A stretch of DNA of 64,000 nucleotides from Bacillota bacterium (GCA_023421075.1 JAEZUM010000092.1:1-64000), one strand, 5' to 3'; positions 8,119 through 17,374 are shown, counted from the first letter of the stretch. The notes: a model not told the origin generated them from the sequence alone. Made by a program: numbers and translations.

Positions 8119-10200
8119 TTAAAGGAACAAGCTTCCGATTTGATAAATCAATGTTGAAACTAATAAAGCAACAAATAACTGGAAGAAAATCGTGAATATC
8201 GTCCATCTTGCAGAACGCATCTCCCTCTGAATAACACCGATGGTTGCTGCACAAGGAATATACAGCAGACTAAATACCATTAATGCATACGCATTTAGGG
8301 CACCGAAGCCATAGTCAGCCAGAATGACGGTTAAACTGGACATTCCTTCCGGAGAGGTGATGTTACCAATCTGAAACAACACACTAAAGCTCGACACTAC
8401 AACCTCTTTGGCTGCGATACCGGAAATCAACGCTACAACAACCTGCCACATACCAAGACCTGCCGGCTTTAAAACTGGCGCAATCGCCATACCAATCATA
8501 GCACCGAAGCTATCCGACATATCACTGACCATACCGTTTGGTCCAAAGTTTAAGATAAACCAAATCACAACGGAGGCTGCAAATATCGTAGTTCCTGCTT
8601 TTGTCAGGTATTCCTTTACCTTTTCCCAGACGTAGATAAATATCGTCCGAATGTTTGGTGTCTTATACTCCGGTAATTCAATCAGCAAGGTGTTTCCGAC
8701 ACTGTGATCTGACTTGTTACTCATTGCAAATGCAACTAAGATCGCAACCACAATACCGATCAAGTACATGGAATATGCGACCAGCATCGCATTTTGTCCG
8801 AAAAACATCTGAGAAAATAACACATAGATCGGTAGTCTGGCACTACAGGACATAAACGGTGTGATGAGGATCGTCTTTCTTCGGTCTCTCATGTTCTCTA
8901 ATGATCTTGATGCCATAATTGCCGGAACGGTACATCCGAAGCCGAGTAGCATCGGAATGAACGCTCTGCCGGATAAACCAAGCTTACCCATAATCCCATC
9001 CATTACATAGGCAACTCTTGCCATATAACCACTATCCTCTAGATAGGCTAATGCCAGGAACAAGATAAAAATGTTCGGGAGAAAGGTTAGTATGCCTCCT
9101 ACACCGGCGATAATTCCATCCACAATCAGAGAAGTCATAAATACTCCGGCATTCATGTAGTTCAGCAAATTTAGTGCTCCATCCGAGAATGCCCCTAAAC
9201 CAATCTCAAATACGCCCTTAATCAAATCACCAATTTGAAAGGTGAAGAAAAATACCAGGGCCATAATTCCCAGAAAAATAGGAAGTCCCAGAAAACGGTG
9301 GGTCAGAATTCGATCTATCTTATCGGTAGATGCAGCTTTTTTATGCTTATTAACAAGTACCTCTTCAATGATTTCCTCAATAAAATCATATTTTTGATTG
9401 ATGATTTCTCCCTCATAGCTGTGTTTTATCACGGAGGAGAGCTCCAGAGGATATTTCGCCATTATTGCTTCATCCATTTCCATCAGCTTGATGGCATGCC
9501 AACGAGAATTCTCAATCTCACCAAACTTGCTTCTTAACAGCTCGCTTACCTCGTCGATCTTATCCTCAATATCATCGCTGTAAACAATCGTATATTCATT
9601 ATGATGTTCGTGTTTATGCTTAAAACTATCCTTATGCTTCTGATCGTGTTCGTGCTTTGAATGGGGCTTTTTATGATGATGCTCAAGGTTATAATCCAAT
9701 TTCTTGTCTCTGTGATGGGACACTGTATGCATTAGGATATCCAGGCCTGTTTTCTTTCGGGCCGAAACCGGTATAACCGGAATTCCAAGCATCTCCGGGA
9801 GACGATGGAGATCGATCTCCATACCTCTCTCCTCCACAATATCCATCATATTCAATGCTAAGACAACCGGTTTGCCAAGCTCGATCAGCTGTAAGGTAAG
9901 ATAAAGATTACGTTCCAGGCTTGAGGCATCCACGATATTAACAATAACATCCATATTGGAATCCAGGATATATTCTCTGGTCAGTCTTTCCTCCATGGTG
10001 TAGGAAGTGAGACTATAAATTCCGGGAAGATCCACCAGCTTAAAACGATGGTCATGATATTTGAAGGCGCCTTCCTTCTTCTCAACGGTAACACCCGGCC
10101 AGTTGGCTACCTTTAAATTGGCGCCGGTATAAGCATTAAATAATGTTGTCTTACCACAATTCGGATTGCCGACAAAACCTACTTGTATTTCGCTTTTCAT
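8119..10200 (-). CDS. feoB: ferrous iron transporter FeoB with His-rich insert
   Basis: GTP-driven Fe(II) importer in the cytoplasmic membrane. The N-terminal G domain shows G1 GNPNCGKTT (11-19), G3 DLPG (57-60) and G4 NMMD (117-120). The C-terminal half has the two Gate/FeoB_C membrane blocks, including the conserved ALAYLEDSGYMARVAY and GCTVPAIMASR with its Cys. Length of 693 is normal. Unusual is a stretch at 174-200 with 11 histidines, between the G domain and the helical GDI-like region, likely a metal-binding linker. The ATG overlaps the feoA stop (TAATG), so the two are translationally coupled. Confidence 0.97.
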   Translation of the reverse strand: MKSEIQVGFVGNPNCGKTTLFNAYTGANLKVANWPGVTVEKKEGAFKYHDHRFKLVDLPGIYSLTSYTMEERLTREYILDSNMDVIVNIVDASSLERNLYLTLQLIELGKPVVLALNMMDIVEERGMEIDLHRLPEMLGIPVIPVSARKKTGLDILMHTVSHHRDKKLDYNLEHHHKKPHSKHEHDQKHKDSFKHKHEHHNEYTIVYSDDIEDKIDEVSELLRSKFGEIENSRWHAIKLMEMDEAIMAKYPLELSSVIKHSYEGEIINQKYDFIEEIIEEVLVNKHKKAASTDKIDRILTHRFLGLPIFLGIMALVFFFTFQIGDLIKGVFEIGLGAFSDGALNLLNYMNAGVFMTSLIVDGIIAGVGGILTFLPNIFILFLALAYLEDSGYMARVAYVMDGIMGKLGLSGRAFIPMLLGFGCTVPAIMASRSLENMRDRRKTILITPFMSCSARLPIYVLFSQMFFGQNAMLVAYSMYLIGIVVAILVAFAMSNKSDHSVGNTLLIELPEYKTPNIRTIFIYVWEKVKEYLTKAGTTIFAASVVIWFILNFGPNGMVSDMSDSFGAMIGMAIAPVLKPAGLGMWQVVVALISGIAAKEVVVSSFSVLFQIGNITSPEGMSSLTVILADYGFGALNAYALMVFSLLYIPCAATIGVIQREMRSARWTIFTIFFQLFVALLVSTLIYQIGSLFL

Positions 10201-10424
10201 TAGGATGCCTCCTTCATGTGTATTGTTTCGGCTATTCTACCGCCAAGTGCCAGTCTGCTTCCTCTTACCATCAATATTACCGCGCCACTTCGACTCCGAT
10301 TCAGAATATTAACATCGGTTCCTCTGGTTAATCCCAAGGCTTCCAGTCTTCTTCGCGTAACAATGTCCAAGTTCAATGAACTCACAGTATAAGTAGCACC
10401 AATTTTTGCATCCCGTAATGTCAT
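10200..10424 (-). CDS. feoA: FeoA, SH3-like partner of FeoB
   Basis: Small cytosolic SH3-like beta-barrel protein required for Feo iron uptake, probably by acting on the FeoB G domain. The 74-residue product begins MTLRDAKIGATYTV and contains the family core RRRLEALGLTRGTDVNIL and VRGSRLALGG. The ATG at 10424 is chosen because GAGAGG lies 9 nt upstream and the length then matches the family; the frame is open further upstream. It is first in the feoA-feoB-Cys-rich operon, directly behind a Fur-box promoter. Confidence 0.93.
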   Translation of the reverse strand: MTLRDAKIGATYTVSSLNLDIVTRRRLEALGLTRGTDVNILNRSRSGAVILMVRGSRLALGGRIAETIHMKEAS

Positions 10425-10481
10425 ATTGTACATCCTCTCTATCCTAAAAGTACCCAGCCCAATATGTAAATAATTCACTCT

Positions 10482-10502
10482 AAATGATAATAATTATCAT
10501 TT
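10482..10502. promoter_or_regulatory. Fur box, perfect 21-bp palindrome
   Basis: AAATGATAAT-A-ATTATCATTT is a perfect palindrome and contains exactly the Bacillus 7-1-7 Fur core TGATAAT-N-ATTATCA. It sits immediately downstream of the feoA -10, over the expected transcription start, so iron-loaded Fur should block initiation. Confidence 0.93.
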
Positions 10503-10510
10503 GCTATTAC

Positions 10511-10539
10511 ATTATAAGATGGTCATTCTCATTTGTCAA
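10511..10539 (-). promoter_or_regulatory. feoA promoter, consensus sigma-A
   Basis: On the minus strand TTGACA (10534-10539), a 17-nt spacer and TATAAT (10511-10516): both hexamers match consensus exactly. The overlapping Fur box explains how so strong a promoter is kept silent when iron is plentiful. Confidence 0.9.
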
Positions 10540-10699
10540 CACAAGAATAAAAGAGGACAGTTACAATTCATGTCCATCTTTTAAATACATTCTTCATTTT
10601 TCACTATATTATAACATTTTTCAACATTTCGAATATGATATATCAGGAGATGATAAGAATCAAATCCTATAATAATATATGATAAGGAGACGAAAATAT

Positions 10700-11515
10700 A
10701 TGGAGATTAATCCAATTAATCCAGCTATGGTTACAAGTTCCGATATTAACGCCAATGCTAACTGCATTATGGATTGCCAGGCTAGCGTTGTAAGTTCCGA
10801 AACCCTTCCTCCGGCTGAAAACTATCGCTGGTGGGGAGGAGATTTTAAGATACCAAGAGTTCTTTCTGAATTTATTGTTCAAATCGATTCCGAATCAAAA
10901 ATCAGATTAAATGAGCCTGCATATGAGATAAAAAGAATTGAAAAAGAGGTATTCTTAACACAATGCAGATACATTCCTCCCACAAGCAAAGTCTTTCTTG
11001 AGGGATATATCCGTAAAAATATTGAATATGCAGCAAAAAGCTGTACAAAAGGTCATTCCATTGCCGGTACCATTAAGGATACTACGGTACATGTACCGTT
11101 TAAGGCTTATACGAAAGTAGATTTCTGCGGTAACAAGCCTAAAATTATACCCAATCCTCCATCTATGATTGCTCGTTACTATGATGAGAAGCATATGGGC
11201 AAGAATATTAGAGAAGCAGACAGATCGAATGTTGAAATATTTAACGAACCAGTTTATTGCGAACTGGAATGGTCCGCGATATACGATGCAGATATCAATG
11301 ATAAAGGCGCTCCGATTGGTTGCCTTATTAACGAAGAGGAATTCCGTGAATTTACAGATAAATCCGTTTTATACCTTTGCATAAAGCTTCTTCAAAAACA
11401 ACAGATCTGTCTCCCGGATCATCCTAAGCTTCACTTAAAGGATGATGAACAAAAGCCACCCTATCCGATGGATACCAAGTGGAGCATGCCTCCTACCGAT
11501 TCTTATGAAATCTAG
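10700..11515 (+). CDS. probable spore-surface (CsxC/SPOCS-like) protein
   Basis: Protein of 271 residues, no signal peptide or membrane helix. The central stretch CRYIPPTSKVFLEGYIRKNI followed by a beta-rich segment (TIKDTTVHVPFKAYTKV) resembles the repeated unit of SPOCS/DUF3794 and CsxC-type exosporium proteins of Clostridia, which self-assemble on the spore. This is recognition by eye, not by search. The C-terminus is rich in Pro and Lys. The ATG at 10700 is chosen because AAGGAGA lies 9 nt upstream. It is a single gene, divergent from feoA and closed by a strong shared terminator. Confidence 0.5.
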   Translation: MEINPINPAMVTSSDINANANCIMDCQASVVSSETLPPAENYRWWGGDFKIPRVLSEFIVQIDSESKIRLNEPAYEIKRIEKEVFLTQCRYIPPTSKVFLEGYIRKNIEYAAKSCTKGHSIAGTIKDTTVHVPFKAYTKVDFCGNKPKIIPNPPSMIARYYDEKHMGKNIREADRSNVEIFNEPVYCELEWSAIYDADINDKGAPIGCLINEEEFREFTDKSVLYLCIKLLQKQQICLPDHPKLHLKDDEQKPPYPMDTKWSMPPTDSYEI

Positions 11516-11590
11516 TAGACCATGGACATTGTTCCTTACCGATTAACATTTCTTCCTCAGTAGTAATACAGATTAATAAGTAGAACCGAT

Positions 11591-11630
11591 CAAAGGCTTA
11601 ATTCTGATTAATATCAGAATTAAGCCTTTG
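11591..11630. terminator. bidirectional terminator, perfect 18-bp stem
   Basis: Arms CAAAGGCTTAATTCTGAT and its exact complement around a TAAT loop. It separates two convergent genes, and the stop codon of the minus-strand gene lies inside the stem. Confidence 0.85.
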
Positions 11631-11982
11631 TACCAATGTAACTTATGATTATTACTATAAGCCGTAATTGTATTGACATCAATCCATAGCCACCGGCAAC
11701 CCCGGTAATAAATCTTCGAGTATTCGTGGATTCTTTTAGCTTTAGAGCCTGCACCCCCCAATCAACCAGTATTATGCTACAACCTGCCATAGATATGATC
11801 CAAGAAAATCCACACAGAAAGAACATCGGAAGCGCAAATAGATATCCAATCAGTGCACCGGTGCACCTTGCGCAAATAGGCATTTGATATCCCTTAACAA
11901 AAAAGCTTCGGTCCGGTCTCTGATGACATCCAAGCTTCTCACCAAAAAGCATTAATTTCATCCATAGAATATCGCTATGCAT
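11620..11982 (-). CDS. DUF2085 family membrane protein
   Basis: About 120 residues with the DUF2085 signature: GCHQRPDRSFF, then a conserved ICARCTG motif at the start of the first helix, followed by two or three hydrophobic segments. The Cys/His pattern suggests metal binding, but the function of the family is unknown. The open frame runs further upstream, across the zinc-ribbon gene; the ATG at 11982 is preferred because it starts 7 nt after that gene stops and just before the conserved region. The ribosome site (TAGGG) is weak, so coupling to the upstream gene is likely. Confidence 0.75.
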   Translation of the reverse strand: MHSDILWMKLMLFGEKLGCHQRPDRSFFVKGYQMPICARCTGALIGYLFALPMFFLCGFSWIISMAGCSIILVDWGVQALKLKESTNTRRFITGVAGGYGLMSIQLRLIVIIISYIGTKA

Positions 11983-11989
11983 ATGAACC

Positions 11990-12202
11990 CTACACTCTAA
12001 ACTTTCTGCCACAGTGGTTACAGATCCAGAAGGCTTTTCTCGAGGTATGTCCTTCTCCCATTCCACATAAACCGCATAGCCATCCGATTGGTCCAAAAAT
12101 CAGATAACCACAGCAACCCTTAAAAATACCGAACCCCTTCGTTTTGGTCTCAGTCTCCTCTACGATGTGACAAAACTCACTCCCACAGGATGGACATCTC
12201 AT
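11990..12202 (-). CDS. small zinc-ribbon, glycine-rich hydrophobic protein
   Basis: 70 residues with two CxxC knuckles, CPSCG at the N-terminus and CNHCGRKF at the C-terminus, flanking a hydrophobic Gly/Cys-rich centre (GCCGYLIFGPIGWLCGLCG). This layout, a split zinc ribbon around a membrane-inserting segment, recalls LITAF-like proteins, but the family cannot be fixed by eye. GGAGG precedes the ATG. It forms a pair with the DUF2085 gene downstream; both are small Cys-containing membrane-associated proteins of unknown role. Confidence 0.65.
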   Translation of the reverse strand: MRCPSCGSEFCHIVEETETKTKGFGIFKGCCGYLIFGPIGWLCGLCGMGEGHTSRKAFWICNHCGRKFRV

Positions 12203-12258
12203 CGCAATACCTCCTTCGTTAAATGCTTATATCATAATTTTAATCATTTCCGGAACCT

Positions 12259-12882
12259 TCATTCCTTCTCTTGCTCGGGCTGTTCCCTCAGGGAAAATAC
12301 GCATCCGCAGTAATCCTGACGATATAAATCGTATTCCTTTGATAACTCAATGGAGCGCTTATAACCATTCTTTTTCTTGAAATCCGAAGGAAGATACGAC
12401 ACTCCGAATTCGGTTGCCAGCTTGTTTCCGATCTCATTCAGCTTCTCTGCATTCTTATGCGGACTAATGGATAATGTGGTTGTAAAATAATCAAAGCCAC
12501 CTTCCTTCGCGAACCCAGCCGCCTCCCGAAGTCGTAACTCGTAGCATACAAAGCAGCGATCGCCACCTTCCGGTTCTCCCTCTAAGCCCTTGATTGCCTG
12601 ATAATATTGCTGGGGCAGATAATCCCCCTGTTGGAAATGCACCTGAGAGAAAAGGGGCATCGCCTGAATTAATTGCTTCTGCTCCTCTACTCTCCTAATA
12701 TATTCCTGCTCAGGATAGATATTCGGGTTATAGTAAAAGATAGTAATCTCGAAATACTTCGACAGATATTCCAAAACATAGCTGCTACAGGGAGCGCAAC
12801 AGCTATGAATTAACAGTTTCGGTCTTCTGCTCTCTTCTGCCAGCTTCTCAATGATATAATCCAATTCTTTTTGATAATTCAT
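12259..12882 (-). CDS. queH: epoxyqueuosine reductase QueH
   Basis: Catalyses the last step of queuosine synthesis in tRNA, reduction of epoxyqueuosine; QueH (DUF208) is the cobalamin-independent counterpart of QueG. Seen: the N-terminal CCAPCSSYVLEYL motif near residue 27, GDRCFVCYELRL near residue 105, the FTTTLSISPHKN segment, and the C-terminal YCGCVFS. These cysteines are the FeS/metal ligands of the family. Length 207 is normal. It starts 15 bp after the response-regulator gene, so the two are cotranscribed. Confidence 0.92.
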   Translation of the reverse strand: MNYQKELDYIIEKLAEESRRPKLLIHSCCAPCSSYVLEYLSKYFEITIFYYNPNIYPEQEYIRRVEEQKQLIQAMPLFSQVHFQQGDYLPQQYYQAIKGLEGEPEGGDRCFVCYELRLREAAGFAKEGGFDYFTTTLSISPHKNAEKLNEIGNKLATEFGVSYLPSDFKKKNGYKRSIELSKEYDLYRQDYCGCVFSLREQPEQEKE

Positions 12883-12897
12883 TCTATTATTGCCTTC

Positions 12898-13290
12898 CTA
12901 AATCAACTCGAACTTCCTTAACACATTTTCAAACTTCTCCTGATCGATCGGTTTTCCGGCATATGCAGTGCAACCCAGCTCAAAGGCTTTTGTCACATTC
13001 TTGCCCTCGTTAAGAGCTGTTGTCATAATAATTTTAACTGCTTTGTCTTCCGGAACAAGCTTTTCCTTTTCAATTTCACGTATTTTCTTTAATGCTTGAT
13101 AACCATCCAAGCCTGGCATCATGATATCCAGACAGACCAGATCATATCCCTCATTCTCTTCTAAGGCCATTGTAAAGGCTTCAACTGCCTCCAACCCGTC
13201 CACTGTGATATCACACTCACCATACTTAGATAAAAATCGCAGCATAAATTTTCTGCTGGCAAAATCATCTTCTGCTATTAGTACTCTCAT
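12898..13290 (-). CDS. single-domain response regulator (CheY-like)
   Basis: Receiver domain alone, 130 residues. The acidic pair is ED at 7-8 with D9, the phosphoacceptor is D55 in LVCLDIMMPGLDGYQ, the conserved Thr lies in IIMTTAL and the Lys in YAGKPID. No output domain, so it acts through protein contacts or as a phosphate relay. No histidine kinase is adjacent; its place between hisC and queH gives no pathway clue. GGGAGG lies before the ATG and the gap to hisC is 32 bp. Confidence 0.88.
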   Translation of the reverse strand: MRVLIAEDDFASRKFMLRFLSKYGECDITVDGLEAVEAFTMALEENEGYDLVCLDIMMPGLDGYQALKKIREIEKEKLVPEDKAVKIIMTTALNEGKNVTKAFELGCTAYAGKPIDQEKFENVLRKFELI

Positions 13291-13322
13291 ACACTGGCTC
13301 CTCCCGATCAGGTTCTTTTCAT

Positions 13323-14390
13323 TTATCTCATCGTAGCATCGATAAAATCCTTCAAAAAAGCAAATAAACGTTTCATTTCTTCCTCTGTACCTATGGTAAT
13401 ACGCAGATAATTATCAATGCGAGGAGAACTAAAGTATCGAACATAAATATTGTTACTGCGTAATGCTTCAAAAATATCCCTTGCCGGAATTCTATCATGA
13501 GACGCAAATATAAAGTTCGCACCGGATTTCGGGAAGTGAAAGCCCAGCTTCTTAAGCTCCTGTTCAGACCACTCTCTGGTTACGAGAATTTTCTCTATTC
13601 CTTCTTTATAATAAGGAACATCCTTTACTGCTGCCACACCCGCATAAATAGCAGTATGGTTCATGGTATAAGAGTTTATGGAATACTTAACATCATTCAG
13701 AGCCTTAATTAATGCAGTATTACCCATTGCATAGCCGATACGCATACCTGCCATGGATCTTGCTTTTGAAAACGTCTGTACCACTAACAGATTTTCGTAT
13801 TTACGAATTAAATCGATCGCAGAAGCTCCTGCAAAATCAACATAGGCTTCATCCACTATGACAATGGATTCCTGATTATGACGTAGGATATCTTCGATCA
13901 CGGTAAGCTCCTCATAGATTGAGGTAGGTGCGTTGGGATTCGCCAGAACAATTCCACCATTGTCCCTATAATAATCTTCCTTCCGGATTCTAAAATTATC
14001 ATCTAGGGCCGGTTTCTCATAAGGTATCCGATAAAGCTCGCACCAAACCGGATAAAAGGAATAGGTGATATCGGGAAACAATACCGGCTTCTCGGAATTG
14101 AAAAAGGTCAAAAAGGCCGTGGCCAGAACATCATCCGAACCTACACCGACAAATACCTGGTCCTCTCCAAGCTGATAATAGTGAGCCAGCTCCTCTACCA
14201 GTAATTTAACCGTCGGATCGGGGTACAATCTTAAAAGATCGGCATCCATACTCTCCAGAACATTTTTTACCCCGGGTGCCGGTGGGTATGGATTCTCATT
14301 CGTGTTCAACTTCACCATATCCTTACGGTTCGGCTGTTCGCCGGGTATGTAAGGGATCACGGTCCGAATATTCTTTTCCCATGGTCTCAT
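13323..14390 (-). CDS. hisC: histidinol-phosphate aminotransferase HisC
   Basis: PLP-dependent class I/II aminotransferase converting imidazole acetol phosphate to histidinol phosphate. Seen: N-terminal IRTVIPYIPGEQP and KLNTNENPYPPAPGV, typical of HisC; the NPNAPTS loop; IVDEAYVDF; and the PLP-lysine motif VVQTFSKARSMAGMRIGYA near residue 220. The ATG at 14390 (MRPWEKNIRTV) is preferred to an upstream in-frame TTG at 14411 because homologues begin there. No other his genes are present in the window, and it is grouped with a response regulator and queH. Confidence 0.88.
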   Translation of the reverse strand: MRPWEKNIRTVIPYIPGEQPNRKDMVKLNTNENPYPPAPGVKNVLESMDADLLRLYPDPTVKLLVEELAHYYQLGEDQVFVGVGSDDVLATAFLTFFNSEKPVLFPDITYSFYPVWCELYRIPYEKPALDDNFRIRKEDYYRDNGGIVLANPNAPTSIYEELTVIEDILRHNQESIVIVDEAYVDFAGASAIDLIRKYENLLVVQTFSKARSMAGMRIGYAMGNTALIKALNDVKYSINSYTMNHTAIYAGVAAVKDVPYYKEGIEKILVTREWSEQELKKLGFHFPKSGANFIFASHDRIPARDIFEALRSNNIYVRYFSSPRIDNYLRITIGTEEEMKRLFAFLKDFIDATMR

Positions 14391-14476
14391 AGGCTGTCTC
14401 TGCAGCAGCAAATATCTCTCTGCTGCTTTCCTTTCTATATTTTTATAAAACGTTCTAATTATTATTTTATCTTCAA

Positions 14477-15664
14477 TTATTTGCCATATTCTTCTGCCAG
14501 CTTCTTAAATTCAGGCAGAGCACGCTGTATCATTGCATAATCCACACAATATGCTATTCTGCAATACCCCGGGCAACCGAAAGCAGAGCCGGGCACGATC
14601 AGTAGATTATGCTTCTTCGCTGCTTCGGCAAATAATTTATCATCCTCCTCCAGTGCTTTGATAAACAAATAGAAAGCACCCTGCGGCTTCACGCACTCAT
14701 ATCCGAAGGAAACCAGGTTATTATATAAGAGCTCCCTGTTACGATTATAGATCTCAACATCCACTTTGGCATCAAGGCATCTTGCTACCGCTCTCTGGAT
14801 CAGGGAAGGTGCATTTACATAACCCAGAATTCGATTTGCGACATTCGCACCTGCTACTACATCTTCATAATCATCCACTTCCTTCGGAATAACCAGATAT
14901 CCAATTCTCTCGCCGGGAAGTGAGAGTGATTTACTATAGGAATATCCTACGATTGTGTTCCTATAATACTTGGTAAGGTAAGGAACCTCGATACCGTCGT
15001 ATGCAAGCTCACGGTAAGGTTCATCCGAAATAAGATAAATGGAGGTCCCATACTCCTTTTGCTTTCTGTCTAATATATCAGCCAGTTCCTGTATGGTCTT
15101 CTCGGAATATACAACACCGGTCGGATTATTGGGAGTATTGATAATTACCGCTTTCGTCTTAGCAGTAAGCTTCTCCTCGAATTCCTTCAGATTAGGTTGA
15201 AAATCAATGGTATTAGGGCTTACAATGACAATCTGTCCATCAAAATTACTGACATAATTACGATATTCACCGAAGAAAGGAGCGAACACAACAACCTCAT
15301 CCGCCGGATTTAATAATGTCTTTAATATTACATTAAGTCCACCGGCCGCACCTACGGTCATGCTTAAATTATCGAGATGGAAATCGGTACCAAAGCATTG
15401 ATTGATGGATGCAGCGATCTTCTCTCTGACATCCTCGTATCCGGAATTATTCATATACCCATGGACCAGATTCGGAGTTTCTTCATTGATTACATGCAAT
15501 AGAGCCTCTTTGATCTCGACCGGAGGTTCTACACTGGGATTACCCAGACTAAAATCGTATACATTTTCTGCACCATAGATTCCCGCCAGTCTCTTCCCCT
15601 CTTCAAACATTGCTCTGATTACGGAGCTGTTTTTCACTAATCCTACCATCTTTTCTGAAATCAT
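14477..15664 (-). CDS. PLP-dependent aminotransferase, aspartate-aminotransferase fold
   Basis: Class I aminotransferase of about 395 residues. Seen: DFSLGNPSVEPP at the N-terminus, VVFAPFFGEYRNYV, IINTPNNPTGVVYS, ISDEPYREL and the PLP-lysine motif YSYSKSLSLPGERIGY near residue 230, plus a late Arg in the CRIAYCVDY segment that would bind the substrate carboxylate. The substrate cannot be decided by eye. The ATG at 15664 follows AGAGG; the frame extends upstream to 15718 without a ribosome site. It lies upstream of hisC, but the 86-bp gap leaves cotranscription uncertain. Confidence 0.85.
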   Translation of the reverse strand: MISEKMVGLVKNSSVIRAMFEEGKRLAGIYGAENVYDFSLGNPSVEPPVEIKEALLHVINEETPNLVHGYMNNSGYEDVREKIAASINQCFGTDFHLDNLSMTVGAAGGLNVILKTLLNPADEVVVFAPFFGEYRNYVSNFDGQIVIVSPNTIDFQPNLKEFEEKLTAKTKAVIINTPNNPTGVVYSEKTIQELADILDRKQKEYGTSIYLISDEPYRELAYDGIEVPYLTKYYRNTIVGYSYSKSLSLPGERIGYLVIPKEVDDYEDVVAGANVANRILGYVNAPSLIQRAVARCLDAKVDVEIYNRNRELLYNNLVSFGYECVKPQGAFYLFIKALEEDDKLFAEAAKKHNLLIVPGSAFGCPGYCRIAYCVDYAMIQRALPEFKKLAEEYGK

Positions 15665-15794
15665 TGCGTACCTCTTTTCCGGCAAAGCCATTTCAAATTT
15701 TGCCCTAAAGTATAGCATACTCTTGTATGGTTATCAATACCCTTGTTATAATTATACAACCATGATTTGAACCTATCCAACCCCAATAAAACAA

Positions 15795-15821
15795 AAAGCT
15801 GTCTTAAGCAAGACAGCCTTT
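15795..15821 (-). terminator. intrinsic terminator
   Basis: On the minus strand AAGGCTGTCTT-GCTT-AAGACAGCTTTTTG, a compact hairpin followed by T residues. It ends the cytidylate-kinase-like transcript upstream of the aminotransferase gene. Confidence 0.8.
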
Positions 15822-15905
15822 CTATTTTAATGATACGATTATCAATTCATCATGTTAGCAAGTAACATGACCGACGCATTCAACGAATACCGATTATTCT
15901 AAGAA

Positions 15906-16526
15906 TTATCGGAACCTGATATCAAGATAGGATTTTACAATCTCAACACATTTGCCAAATCCAAGCTTACTGCTGTTCAGACACAGATCATAATGCTTTG
16001 CATTCTCCCACTCTCTGCCGGTGTAATATTTATAATAGTCCGCTCTATGCTTATCAATATCCAGAATCTGTTTCTCAACTTCCTTTTCGGATTTACCGGT
16101 CATCTCAACCAGGGTATTGATACAATCCGGTAAGGGTGCATGTACAAATAAGCGAACTACATTGGGGTAATCCTTCAGGATAAAATCAGCGCAACGGCCA
16201 ATAATGATACAGGACTCGGTCTCTGCAAGCTCTTTAATAATCTTCGCCTGATAATTAAATAAGTTATCATTGGATACAAAATCGTCGCTGTCCGGAGGAA
16301 TTAATTCTCCCTTGTATACATTCCTTGCTATTTTGAAAAGCAAGCTTTTCTTCAGCTTTTCGTCTGCCTTGGCAAAGAGCTGTTCATTGATACCACTGTC
16401 ATCGGATGCAAAACGCAATAGATCCCTGTCATAATAAGGTATCCCCAACTCCTCTGACAGCATCTTGCCAATGGTACGACCGCCGCTGCCATATCCTCTG
16501 GCAATTGTAATTACATACTTATCCAT
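15906..16526 (-). CDS. cytidylate kinase-like family protein
   Basis: About 206 residues, P-loop kinase. The N-terminus VITIARGYGSGGRTIGKMLS holds the modified Walker A (GYGSGGRTIG), followed by PYYDRDLL. In the middle, CIIIGRCADFIL and VVRLFVHAPL correspond to the CMP-kinase core, and near the end HRADYYKYYTGREW is the signature of the AAA_26 cytidylate-kinase-like family common in Clostridia. Unlike Cmk, function is not established. The ATG at 16526 is chosen because GGAGG lies 8 nt upstream. Confidence 0.82.
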   Translation of the reverse strand: MDKYVITIARGYGSGGRTIGKMLSEELGIPYYDRDLLRFASDDSGINEQLFAKADEKLKKSLLFKIARNVYKGELIPPDSDDFVSNDNLFNYQAKIIKELAETESCIIIGRCADFILKDYPNVVRLFVHAPLPDCINTLVEMTGKSEKEVEKQILDIDKHRADYYKYYTGREWENAKHYDLCLNSSKLGFGKCVEIVKSYLDIRFR

Positions 16527-16608
16527 ATGCAATACCTCCTAAGCCTTTTCATTTTATTATTCAGTACCCCGGAAGAATAAGGTGTGAGTACAATTACACG
16601 AACCAAGC

Positions 16609-16670
16609 AGGAATTTGTAAGGCAACTTCCTGCCGAAATTCTTCCCATGTGAATTATTAATAATTCACAT
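16609..16670 (-). repeat. stem-loops after livF
   Basis: A perfect 24-bp palindrome ATGTGAATTATT/AATAATTCACAT (16647-16670) overlaps the livF stop codon, followed on the transcript by a GCAGGAA/TTCCTGC hairpin. Probably the 3' end structure of the liv transcript; there is no good T-run. Confidence 0.55.
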
Positions 16671-17374
16671 TATTCGCCCAGATACGCCTTCTTGACCTGC
16701 TCATTATCCATAAGCTTTTTCGCATCATCGGTCAGAACGATCTTACCGGTCTCAAGAACATATGCGCGATCAGCAATTGATAAAGCCTTCTTTGCATTTT
16801 GTTCAACGAGAAGTACTGTGGTTCCGCTTTTACTGATGCTTTTAATGATATCAAATATCTCAGCTACCAGGATCGGGGACAGACCCATAGAAGGTTCATC
16901 CATAAGTATTATTTTCGGCTTTGACATCAGCGCACGACCCATTGCGAGCATCTGCTGTTCACCACCGCTTAACGTTCCTGCCAATTGATGCTTTCTTTCC
17001 TGTAAACGTGGAAAACGTTTATACACGCTTTCGATGGACTCTTCTATCTCTGTCTTATCCTTGCGTGTAAATGCTCCCATTAATAAATTCTCATATACGG
17101 AAAGCTGGGCAAATACATGTCTACCCTCCGGAACATGAGCAATACCCAGGGATACTATTTTATGTGCGGGTATCTTCTGCAGATCAACCCCTTCATATAA
17201 CACCTCGCCGTCCTTCGCACTGATCAAGCCGGTTATCGTATGCAAAATAGTAGTTTTACCGGCGCCATTAGCACCGATCAGAGCAATTACTTCTCCTTCA
17301 TTAACAGTAAAGGATACGTCCCTGATTGCCTGAATTACACCATAATATACTTGTAGATTTTTAACTTCCAGCAT
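16670..17374 (-). CDS. livF: branched-chain amino acid ABC transporter ATPase LivF
   Basis: One of the two ATPases that drive uptake of leucine, isoleucine and valine (or related amino acids). Walker A GANGAGKTTI near residue 33, Q-loop region, signature LSGGEQQMLAMGRALM near 134, Walker B KIILMDEPSMGLSP and the switch His region LLVEQNAKKAL. The 234-residue length and the C-terminal AYLGE are standard. Last gene of livK-H-M-G-F, 135 bp after livG with a large stem-loop between. Confidence 0.95.
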   Translation of the reverse strand: MLEVKNLQVYYGVIQAIRDVSFTVNEGEVIALIGANGAGKTTILHTITGLISAKDGEVLYEGVDLQKIPAHKIVSLGIAHVPEGRHVFAQLSVYENLLMGAFTRKDKTEIEESIESVYKRFPRLQERKHQLAGTLSGGEQQMLAMGRALMSKPKIILMDEPSMGLSPILVAEIFDIIKSISKSGTTVLLVEQNAKKALSIADRAYVLETGKIVLTDDAKKLMDNEQVKKAYLGE

